A DNA stretch of 6,309 nt from an uncultured Methanobrevibacter sp. (GTDB lineage Archaea > Methanobacteriota > Methanobacteria > Methanobacteriales > Methanobacteriaceae). Positions 1 through 5,936 of the stretch are shown in pieces. Below the pieces are notes generated by a model that ran no database searches, had not been told where the DNA came from, and was given only the letters and a program-made list of their open reading frames with translations. The first letter of the stretch is position 1; each line of letters begins with the position of its first letter. The stretch lies in the NCBI RefSeq assembly GCF_937906425.1, contig NZ_CALCYR010000288.1:1-6309 (forward strand), written 5' to 3'. Made by a program: the position numbers and the translations under genes.

Positions 1-55
1 TAGTTTAAAATTAGTTTAAAATTAGTTTAAAATTAGTTTAAAATTAGTTTAAAAT
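1..55. repeat. 11-bp tandem repeat, five perfect copies
   Basis: The unit TAGTTTAAAAT occurs five times head to tail without a mismatch and is followed by a partial copy (AGTTT). The array starts at the window edge, so its true length is unknown. It lies about 100 bp beyond the dnaG stop codon, outside any gene I can see. One copy is close to one helical turn, so the A/T tracts recur on the same face of the DNA; any bending or binding role is only an inference. Simple replication slippage is the default explanation. Confidence 0.9.
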
Positions 56-86
56 AGTTTTTTTGTAAAATAATTATTTTGTGTTT

Positions 87-100
87 AAAAAAAGAAAAAA
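87..100 (-). terminator. Poly-T terminator of dnaG
   Basis: Read on the minus strand this is six T, one C, then seven T, beginning about 55 nt after the dnaG stop codon. Archaeal RNA polymerase terminates at T-rich tracts in the non-template strand without needing a hairpin, and no strong hairpin precedes this one. The call rests on position and composition only. Confidence 0.55.
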
Positions 101-154
101 TTAATAGAAATAAATAAATTATAATTAAATTCATTATTTCTATATTAAATAAAT

Positions 155-1501
155 TTAGTTTAAAGTAATTAATTTAAGTTTGTCTGGTCTTTTAATTACT
201 CTGCTTGATTTAAAAGCAACTAATGTTCTAATTCCTTTGGAATAAGCGATGTCCACTAATCTTTGGCTGATTACTCCGTCAAAGATTACAGTGTTTGCGT
301 CTGGAATTTCCTCTTTTAAGTCTTCGTAGAGATTTTCAACTTTAGCTTCCTTTAAAATATTTAAAGAATCGTCTAGGATTTCACTGTTTCCAGTTCCTTC
401 CAAATCCCTTAGCATGTTCTTCAATAATTTAATTCTGCTGTCTTGAATTCTGTCATTGTGTCTGTCTCTACGACCTCTGGAATTTCTGTCTTTTCCTCTA
501 CGATCGTTTTTTCCATTTCTTTCTTTTCTGTCGCTGAATTTTTCCTTGCGATCGTTTCTGGAATTTTTGTTTCCATGGAACTTGTCAGACTTGTTGAAGT
601 TCTTTCCTCTTCTTTCATTTTTGCCGTTTTTATTTTTAGGGCCTTTAGCTTGAGTGTCTAAATTGAAATCAAGATTGTTAATAACCTGTTCAAGAGGTGC
701 CTTATCTCTTAAGGCAATTAAAACTTCTTCTTTTTCAAGATCTTCCACTTCTTTACCTCTTGGAGCTCTTGTGACATAGTCAACGTCTCCAACCTGTAAA
801 AGTTCTTTTAAAATTAATTCTCCACCGCGGTCACCATCAACAAAAGCAGTTACAGTTCTTTTTTTAGTTAATTCGGCTACAGAACTAGGAATGTTTACTC
901 CTTCAACTGCAACGGTGTTTTTGATTCCGTATTTTAAAAGATTTAAAACATCATTTCTTCCTTCCACAACAATGATTGCATCGGAAGTGTGAACATTTGG
1001 TCCTGCTGGAAGTCTTTCCTCTCCGAATTCAGAGATTTCATGAACTCTCATGGATTCCCTGATTTCCTCAATCATTTTCATGCTTTCAGGAGAGACAGTT
1101 TCCATCATTCCCATATAAATTTCTTTTGCACGATTAATAACTTGTTGTCTTTTTACAGCTCTTACATCTTCAACCCTAAGAACTTGGATGGAAGCTTCAC
1201 AAGGACCTACACGGTTAATTGTTTCAAGGGATGCAGCCAAGATGGCAGTTTCAATTCTATCTAAACTAGATGGAATAACGATTTCCCCTTTGGCACGTCC
1301 TGCGTTTGAGTGAATAATAACTTGGATTCTTCCGATTCTTCCAGTTCTTTGAAGTTCCCTTAAGTCTAAGTCATTGCTTAAGAGACCTTCGGTCTGTCCG
1401 AAAACCGCACCTACCACATCAGGTTTTTCTACGATTCCGTTAGCATTGATTTGAGCATGAATAAGATATTTAGTAGTAGTTAATTCTATTCCTTTTCCCA
1501 T
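155..1501 (-). CDS. dnaG: Archaeal DnaG-type primase / exosome subunit DnaG (TOPRIM protein)
   Basis: This 448-residue protein is a full-length archaeal DnaG. The N-terminal domain, about residues 1-165, begins with the typical MGKGIELTTTKYLIHAQ. The TOPRIM domain, about 170-260, carries the glutamate motif VEGRND (179-184, E180) and the acidic motif DGDRGGE (222-228, D222 and D224), the expected Mg2+-binding catalytic residues. Residues 284-352 form a hydrophilic linker rich in Lys, Arg, Asn, Asp and Gly, and a conserved C-terminal domain follows (about 353-448). In archaea this family makes short RNA primers in vitro and is a stable subunit of the RNA-degrading exosome; the main replicative primase is the PriS/PriL pair. 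The ATG start is fixed by an AAGGAGG motif 6 nt upstream and by the family-typical N terminus. The gene is transcribed away from a 1.57-kb spacer and appears to be monocistronic here. I could not pick a convincing promoter. Confidence 0.97.
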   Translation of the reverse strand: MGKGIELTTTKYLIHAQINANGIVEKPDVVGAVFGQTEGLLSNDLDLRELQRTGRIGRIQVIIHSNAGRAKGEIVIPSSLDRIETAILAASLETINRVGPCEASIQVLRVEDVRAVKRQQVINRAKEIYMGMMETVSPESMKMIEEIRESMRVHEISEFGEERLPAGPNVHTSDAIIVVEGRNDVLNLLKYGIKNTVAVEGVNIPSSVAELTKKRTVTAFVDGDRGGELILKELLQVGDVDYVTRAPRGKEVEDLEKEEVLIALRDKAPLEQVINNLDFNLDTQAKGPKNKNGKNERRGKNFNKSDKFHGNKNSRNDRKEKFSDRKERNGKNDRRGKDRNSRGRRDRHNDRIQDSRIKLLKNMLRDLEGTGNSEILDDSLNILKEAKVENLYEDLKEEIPDANTVIFDGVISQRLVDIAYSKGIRTLVAFKSSRVIKRPDKLKLITLN

Positions 1502-1507
1502 ATTAAG

Positions 1508-1514
1508 CCTCCTT
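1508..1514 (-). promoter_or_regulatory. Ribosome binding site of dnaG
   Basis: On the minus strand the sequence is AAGGAGG followed by a 6-nt spacer and ATG. This is a near-perfect complement to the archaeal 16S rRNA 3' end and settles the dnaG start codon. Confidence 0.9.
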
Positions 1515-1558
1515 TGAGCTTTGGTAATTAGGATAATTTAATAGCTAGTCGTCGTAAT

Positions 1559-1572
1559 TTATTCATGAATAA
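1559..1572. promoter_or_regulatory. 14-bp perfect palindrome upstream of dnaG
   Basis: TTATTCATGAATAA is a perfect dyad starting 58 bp upstream of the dnaG ATG. Its length and position fit an operator for a dimeric regulator. In such AT-rich DNA short palindromes arise easily by chance, so the regulatory call is weak. Confidence 0.25.
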
Positions 1573-1629
1573 TAATTTGAATCCTTAAGTTTCATTTTAT
1601 TTAATTCACTAGAATAAAATTACTGCTAG

Positions 1630-1715
1630 CGAATTATAATTAATTTTTATCTAAATTAATGGATTCGAATATAATTAATTTTTATTTAAATTAATAAATC
1701 GAATGTAATTAAGTA
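1630..1715. repeat. Imperfect ~35-bp tandem repeat
   Basis: Two nearly full copies (1630-1665 and 1666-1699) and the start of a third (from 1700) each begin with CGAAT and continue with a TAATTAATTTTTAT core and an AAATTAAT segment. The copies differ by several substitutions and small indels, so this is an older duplication than the 11-bp array at the left edge. It sits between dnaG and the remaining spacer repeats and codes for nothing visible. Confidence 0.7.
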
Positions 1716-1760
1716 ATTAATTTATAATTTTAAATTATACGTAAATACATAATTCATATT

Positions 1761-1773
1761 TCATAATTTATGA
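1761..1773. repeat. Perfect 13-bp palindrome with one-base centre
   Basis: TCATAATTTATGA has six-base arms around a central T. Just downstream, 1783-1800 forms a 7-bp stem with a 4-base loop (arms CATTTTA and TAAAATG). This cluster of dyads lies in the gene-free spacer, and no function is assignable. Confidence 0.4.
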
Positions 1774-1892
1774 TTCATGATACATTTTAATTATAAAATG
1801 TTTTTAACTTTTAAATAATAAAATGATAGTCATTTTAACTTTTAAAAAGTTAAATTGTAAAAATAGATACTATATTCAATATTAATTAAAAA

Positions 1893-1966
1893 ATCAATAT
1901 GTTTTAATCAATGTTTAATATTGATTTAAGATCAATATCTTTTAATCAATGTTTAATATTGATTTA
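1893..1966. repeat. Tandem pair of 36-bp repeats, each an inverted-repeat hairpin
   Basis: Copies at 1893-1928 and 1931-1966 are identical except for one base (G or C at the ninth position) and are separated by 2 bp. Each copy starts with ATCAATAT and has the exact reverse complement ATATTGAT near its end, giving an 8-bp dyad around a 17-base loop that itself contains AATCAATG. The dyads repeat on a 38-bp period. The pattern resembles duplicated operator sites, but no binding protein can be named. With only two units and no real spacer it is not a CRISPR array. Confidence 0.85.
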
Positions 1967-2125
1967 GAAATTAATTTGTTTAAATCAAGTATAAAAAAAG
2001 ATTTTTTAGAGTATTTTTGATAATTATTTATGAAAACTTAGAAAAAACAAAAAAATAATCTAATTAATTTTTTTTCTTTGATTTTCATTTAATTATTTTA
2101 TACAATTAATTAATGAATTAATTTA

Positions 2126-2196
2126 AAACAAATGGAAATCATTCATTTCCTTATTTGCAAATTTTAAACAAATGGAAATCATTTATTTCCTTATTT
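2126..2196. repeat. Pair of 31-bp repeats with GGAAAT/ATTTCC dyads
   Basis: Copies at 2126-2156 and 2166-2196 differ at one position (C or T) and repeat with a 40-bp period. Each starts AAACAAATGGAAATCATT and contains the arms GGAAAT and ATTTCC around a 5-base loop, with weak extension of the dyad outward on both sides. The G and C in the arms are notable in a spacer that is otherwise almost only A and T. The layout suggests two copies of a protein-binding dyad or two RNA hairpins. No gene starts nearby; the next plus-strand gene begins about 870 bp downstream. Confidence 0.85.
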
Positions 2197-2214
2197 TGTA
2201 AGTAACTAAATCTT

Positions 2215-2229
2215 TTAACTTCAAGTTAA
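2215..2229. repeat. Perfect 15-bp palindrome
   Basis: TTAACTTcAAGTTAA has seven-base arms around a single C. It lies 18 bp after the paired GGAAAT repeats, continuing the cluster of dyad symmetry in this part of the spacer. No function is assignable. Confidence 0.4.
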
Positions 2230-2860
2230 GGATTATTTTTACTTTAAGTTTCAGGTTTAGTTAATTTAAATTAATTTTTAGATAAATATGATAAATTTTA
2301 ATTTTATTTATGCATGTATTTTTAATTAATGGTTATGTAAAAGAAGCCTTGAATCTAAATTTGATACTTTTGACAATTTCAATAAAGTAATTTTTTTTAA
2401 ATATTTATAAAAATTTAATTAATTCTCTTTAAACATGGTTTAATTATTCTTTTGCTTATGTTTTTGTCTTTATTTGACTCACCAAATTATCATTGAGTTT
2501 AAATAATTCTTTTAAAATTTAGGAATAACTAAATTCTATTTTAAGCGCTTTATTTTAATTAAATTTTAATTTTAGCTATTCTTTTACTCTATACTCCCCT
2601 AATTTTTATTAATAATCGTAATATTTGTGAATAATAATAGTAAATATCATTTTTTTATATATGATTTTAGTATCCAATTAATATTATCTATAATCTAATA
2701 TATAAATTATTTTATATGATTTTTGAATTTTTAATAAAATTTTTCATTTTCAATTTGTAAATTTTTCTTGATTTTTGTTTTTTTAATAAAATTTTTAATT
2801 TATTTAGAAATATTTATTAAATTCGATAATAAACATTAATATATAAAAAAATTATTTTTT

Positions 2861-2886
2861 TTAAATTTCTTTTTAAATTTCTTTTT
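2861..2886. repeat. 12-bp tandem duplication TTAAATTTCTTT
   Basis: Two perfect adjacent copies (2861-2872 and 2873-2884) are followed by a degenerate third that starts TTAGATTTTTT. It is a short T-rich slippage repeat about 185 bp upstream of the RraA-family gene. Confidence 0.6.
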
Positions 2887-2959
2887 AGATTTTTTAACAA
2901 TTTTTTTTAATTTTCAATTCTTATAATTATTTAATTGATTAAAAATTATTTTTATTTCA

Positions 2960-3056
2960 AATAAGATAAGTTATTATTTTTAAAAATAAGATATGTTATT
3001 ATTTTTAAGATTGAGATAATTATTATTTTTAGGAATAAGTTAAGTTATTATTTTTA
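2960..3056 (+). repeat. ~25-bp repeat, four copies, in the RraA-family gene leader
   Basis: The core TTATTATTTTTA recurs at 2971, 2996, 3020 and 3045, a period of 25, 24 and 25 bp. Each core is preceded by a variable purine-rich segment of the type AATAAGATAAG. The last copy ends directly at the Shine-Dalgarno motif of the RraA-family gene, so the array forms its immediate 5' flank and probably part of its transcribed leader. The regular spacing with diverged connecting bases may mean repeated binding sites, or an old slippage array. Confidence 0.85.
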
Positions 3057-3057
3057 A

Positions 3058-3063
3058 GAGGTG
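3058..3063 (+). promoter_or_regulatory. Ribosome binding site deciding a TTG start
   Basis: GAGGTG, complementary to the archaeal anti-Shine-Dalgarno, sits 5 nt before TTG at 3069. The frame is closed by a TAA at 3036 and has no ATG or GTG between that stop and 3069, so this motif supports TTG as the initiator. Confidence 0.85.
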
Positions 3064-3068
3064 TAAAC

Positions 3069-3803
3069 TTGAAAAACAATCCAATTGATTTAGTAAAAAA
3101 GTCTTCCAAAGGTCAAGTGAAGGATTTTAATGAAATTAAACTTAATGAAGATGATTTTTCAATTTCTGATTTGGAAGATAAAAATTCATCCTATTACAAT
3201 ATTATAAGGCAGATCTTGGATTCAGCATCAGGATGTCAGGTTTCAGATGCCTATTCTACCATTTCAGGTCGCAGTGGAGTTATTCATGGCCTAAAACCTA
3301 TGAACTACAAGAAGGTTTATGGTCGGGCATTTACTGTAAAGACCAATACTGATGACTGGGGAACTTCTGTAATGGCTATTGATGAGGCAAAGGAAGGTGA
3401 AATATTATTTATTTACACTTATGGAAAAACAGCTTCTGTTTGGGGAGAGTTGGCTTCCACCTGTGCTGAGGAAAGTGGAATTGCAGGAACAGTTCTCTAT
3501 GGCTATGCGCGTGACATGGATGCCTTGGTTGATCTTGATTTTCCTGTATATGCACTTGATTATGTTCCAAATGCAGGTAAGGCATTAGGTCTTGGAGAGC
3601 TTAATGTAGACCTTGAAATAGGTGAAGACATTGTTAAACCTGGAGACTTTATTTTTGCAGACGAAAATGGAGTTGTTGTTATTCCTGAAACTTTGTTTAG
3701 CAAGACAGTCGTAGCTACTTTAGGAGTAAAAATCAAGGAAAATAATATAATTAAAGAATTAAAGGACGGAAAATCTTTGGCTGAAATTGTTGGCCTAAAA
3801 TAG
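3069..3803 (+). CDS. RraA-family protein (HMG/CHA aldolase-like fold, substrate unknown)
   Basis: This 244-residue protein has the RraA/aldolase-like fold over about residues 55-215. Visible signatures are the start of the core SDAYSTISG (59-67), the WGELAST segment (125-131), the YGYARDMD motif (144-151, with R148 and D149 where the family places its substrate-binding Arg and metal-coordinating Asp) and PGDFIFADENGVVVIP (191-206). Residues 1-45 are an extra polar N-terminal stretch, and the C terminus ends in a short charged helix. The family includes metal-dependent 4-hydroxy-4-methyl-2-oxoglutarate/oxaloacetate lyases and the bacterial RNase E inhibitor RraA; older annotations call it a menaquinone methyltransferase, which is misleading. 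It looks cytosolic, with no signal peptide or membrane segment. The start is TTG behind GAGGTG. Its flanking spacers are long and it seems to be transcribed alone, so context gives no pathway. The family call is firm; the activity is not. Confidence 0.87.
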   Translation: MKNNPIDLVKKSSKGQVKDFNEIKLNEDDFSISDLEDKNSSYYNIIRQILDSASGCQVSDAYSTISGRSGVIHGLKPMNYKKVYGRAFTVKTNTDDWGTSVMAIDEAKEGEILFIYTYGKTASVWGELASTCAEESGIAGTVLYGYARDMDALVDLDFPVYALDYVPNAGKALGLGELNVDLEIGEDIVKPGDFIFADENGVVVIPETLFSKTVVATLGVKIKENNIIKELKDGKSLAEIVGLK

Positions 3804-3804
3804 G

Positions 3805-3886
3805 TTTTTGACTTTTAATTCATTTATTTTTTTAATTTTATTTTATTTAATTTAAAGATCTTAATTTTAATTCTTTTATTTTTTTT
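3805..3886 (+). terminator. T-rich terminator region of the RraA-family gene
   Basis: Runs of five (3805-3809), seven (3827-3833) and eight (3879-3886) T follow the stop codon on the coding strand. This is the usual form of archaeal intrinsic termination. The exact site cannot be chosen by eye. Confidence 0.5.
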
Positions 3887-3991
3887 AATTTAATTTAATT
3901 TTATTTTATTTTTCATTCATTTATTTTTTTAATTTTAATATAATTTTGAATTTTAGAATTGATTTTATTTTAATTTTTTATTTTCATTTGG

Positions 3992-4009
3992 AAGGAAATA
4001 TTATTCCTT
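3992..4009. repeat. Hairpin AAGGAA/TTCCTT
   Basis: Six-base perfect arms, AAGGAA and TTCCTT, enclose a 6-base loop (ATATTA). Together with TCATTTCC just downstream (4019-4026) it recalls the GGAAAT/ATTTCC dyads at 2126-2196. It could act as an RNA hairpin downstream of the RraA-family gene or as a DNA site; there is no direct evidence for either. Confidence 0.4.
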
Positions 4010-4152
4010 GTATTTTGTTCATTTCCTACTTAAACATTTTAATGATTTTTTAGTTATTATTTCTATTTTGTTTATCCATTTTGGGAATTTTTAGCCAAAA
4101 TAATTTTGGAAATTTTAGAAAAATTTAGAAATGCTTTTTAATAAGTAAATTT

Positions 4153-4185
4153 TTTATATATAAAGGCATCGAAACATTTATATAT
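4153..4185 (+). promoter_or_regulatory. gar1 promoter: BRE plus TATA box, with a second TATA upstream
   Basis: The downstream element TTTATATAT (4177-4185) is preceded by the BRE-like CGAAACA (4170-4176), a good archaeal promoter. With the usual TATA-to-start distance, transcription would begin near 4206, leaving a leader of about 30 nt. A second strong TATA, TTTATATATAA (4153-4163), lies 24 bp further upstream and could give a longer transcript. These are the clearest TATA elements in the window. Confidence 0.65.
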
Positions 4186-4236
4186 GATGAAGTCATTATT
4201 TAATATGTACAATATCTATTTTTAAGTTGATTTTTT

Positions 4237-4629
4237 ATGAAAGTTTTAGGAAATATTTTACACCTAGCTAATTCTGGCAAACTCATTGCAAAATCTGACA
4301 AGACTCCTCCTGCAGGAGCTTTTGTTTACACTAACGATAAGCAGAAAATAGGTAAGGTCTATAATATTTTCGGGCCTGTGAAAAATCCATATATTGCAAT
4401 AAACCTTTATAGGTCTGTTAATAAAAGAGATCTTGAAAGTAGATGTGGTGAAAAGCTTTTTGTTTCTACTAAAAGAGAAATGGAGAAATCTAAAAAAGAG
4501 AATAAAAGAAATTCTAAAAATGCTTCCCAAAATAAAAGGAATTCCAAAGGAAAGGCTCATAAGAACAATAAAAAAAGGAATTCTAAAAAATCCAGAAAAT
4601 CCAAAGGAAGAAACAAAAGGAAAAATTAA
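4237..4629 (+). CDS. gar1: H/ACA ribonucleoprotein subunit Gar1
   Basis: This 130-residue protein is the archaeal Gar1 of the box H/ACA pseudouridylation complex, where it binds Cbf5 and helps substrate loading and release during rRNA modification. The globular beta-barrel domain spans about residues 1-78, with the typical G-VYTNDKQKIGKVYNIFGPVKNPY segment split across 27-52 and the highly conserved IFGPVKNPY at 44-52. Residues 80-130 are a low-complexity tail of Lys, Asn, Ser and Arg with three KRNSK motifs (90-94, 100-104, 113-117). This tail makes the protein longer than the compact archaeal form of roughly 75-100 residues. The ATG at 4237 gives the expected N terminus but has no clear Shine-Dalgarno motif, unlike the other genes here. 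It lies directly upstream of tfb on the same strand, an arrangement often found in archaea, and no strong poly-T tract separates them, so co-transcription is possible. Confidence 0.94.
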   Translation: MKVLGNILHLANSGKLIAKSDKTPPAGAFVYTNDKQKIGKVYNIFGPVKNPYIAINLYRSVNKRDLESRCGEKLFVSTKREMEKSKKENKRNSKNASQNKRNSKGKAHKNNKKRNSKKSRKSKGRNKRKN

Positions 4630-4691
4630 CAATTTAACTGAAATTTAATTGGTTTGATTTAGTTAAATTTTTAAAGTAATTTTAGTTAAAT

Positions 4692-4761
4692 TTTAGAACT
4701 AATCTAATTAAATTTTAAAAGTTAATTTAATAAATTTAGAACTAATCTAATTAAATTTTAA
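4692..4761. repeat. 27-bp direct repeat, 43-bp period, between gar1 and tfb
   Basis: Copies at 4692-4718 and 4735-4761 are identical and start TTTAGAACTAATCTAATT. A shorter repeat, TTTGATTTAGTTA, flanks the pair at 4653-4665 and 4764-4776, so the whole block has a nested layout. It lies just upstream of the probable tfb promoter. Confidence 0.85.
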
Positions 4762-4778
4762 GATTTGATTTAGTTAGC

Positions 4779-4793
4779 TTTATATGCTAGCAT
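4779..4793 (+). promoter_or_regulatory. Probable tfb TATA box overlapping a palindrome
   Basis: TTTATATG (4779-4786) is the best TATA-like element ahead of tfb and would put the transcript start near 4808, about 75 nt before the coding region. It overlaps ATGCTAGCAT (4784-4793), a perfect 10-bp palindrome and one of the few GC-containing sites in this spacer. A protein bound there would block TBP/TFB, so negative control is conceivable. The BRE is weak, and tfb may also be read from the gar1 promoter. Confidence 0.35.
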
Positions 4794-4868
4794 GTTTAAT
4801 TAAATTTAAACGGTTTAATTTTTGGTTTATTAAACTCAATTTTTTATTTTTTATAAAATTTACTTAAA

Positions 4869-4878
4869 AGGAGAGGAG
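4869..4878 (+). promoter_or_regulatory. Ribosome binding site of tfb, deciding a non-standard start
   Basis: AGGAG at 4869-4873 lies 8 nt before ACG at 4882, and an overlapping GAGGAG at 4873-4878 lies 3 nt before it. This is a strong Shine-Dalgarno region, and it points to position 4882 although no ATG, GTG or TTG is there. Confidence 0.75.
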
Positions 4879-4881
4879 ACT

Positions 4882-5889
<1,008 letters not shown>

Positions 5890-5899
5890 TAATGCTCTA

Positions 5900-5933
5900 T
5901 TTTTTCTTTTTTTTAACTTTTTTTACTTTTTTT
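5900..5933 (+). terminator. Poly-T terminator of tfb
   Basis: Four T runs (six, eight, seven and seven bases) interrupted only by C, AAC and AC begin 11 nt after the tfb stop codon. This is the strongest archaeal-type terminator in the window. Confidence 0.7.
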
Positions 5934-5936
5934 ATT

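Larger units (their letters stand above)
1502..3068. other. 1.57-kb AT-rich divergent spacer without a recognisable gene
   Basis: Neither strand has an open frame with coding character: stop codons are dense in all frames and G and C are scarce. It separates the divergent dnaG and RraA-family genes, so both promoters should lie inside it. Its visible structure is four tandem-duplication families (starting at 1630, 1893, 2126 and 2960) plus palindromes at 1559-1572, 1761-1773 and 2215-2229. A slightly less AT-rich stretch around 2440-2600 has no tRNA, C/D-box or other RNA signature that I recognise. It could hide an uncharacterised small RNA, or be decayed sequence. Confidence 0.75.
3804..4236. 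other. T-rich spacer between the RraA-family gene and gar1
   Basis: No coding frame is visible. The first 160 bases are nearly pure T and A on the plus strand and include a 22-bp direct repeat (3819-3840 and 3916-3937, starting TTCATTTATTTTTTT). A hairpin lies at 3992-4009, and the two TATA elements of gar1 are at its right end. I see no RNA gene. Confidence 0.7.

Noticed and set aside
443..661. Plus-strand open frames opposite dnaG
   Set aside because: They mirror the Lys/Arg/Asn-rich DnaG linker, whose codons give Phe/Ser-rich open frames on the opposite strand. They have no ribosome site or family resemblance.
1893..2196. Possible CRISPR array
   Set aside because: The 36-bp and 31-bp repeats are two unrelated pairs with gaps of only 2 and 9 bp. 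There are no unique spacers of normal length and no cas genes.
4184..4190. ATGATGA resembling a C box of a C/D small RNA
   Set aside because: No CTGA D box follows within a plausible distance, and the motif overlaps the gar1 TATA region.
4205..4225. Short ATG reading frame in the gar1 leader
   Set aside because: It has only six codons before a stop, no ribosome site, and lies at the predicted transcript start.
4264..4648. Antisense and alternative-frame ORFs over gar1
   Set aside because: They arise from the A-rich Gar1 tail; Gar1 itself is unmistakable in its own frame.
4784..4867. A 27-codon ORF (ATG to TAA) ending at the tfb ribosome site
   Set aside because: It has no Shine-Dalgarno motif, its ATG lies in the probable TATA box so the main transcript would not include it, and its Phe/Lys/Ile-rich product is what AT-rich DNA encodes by chance.
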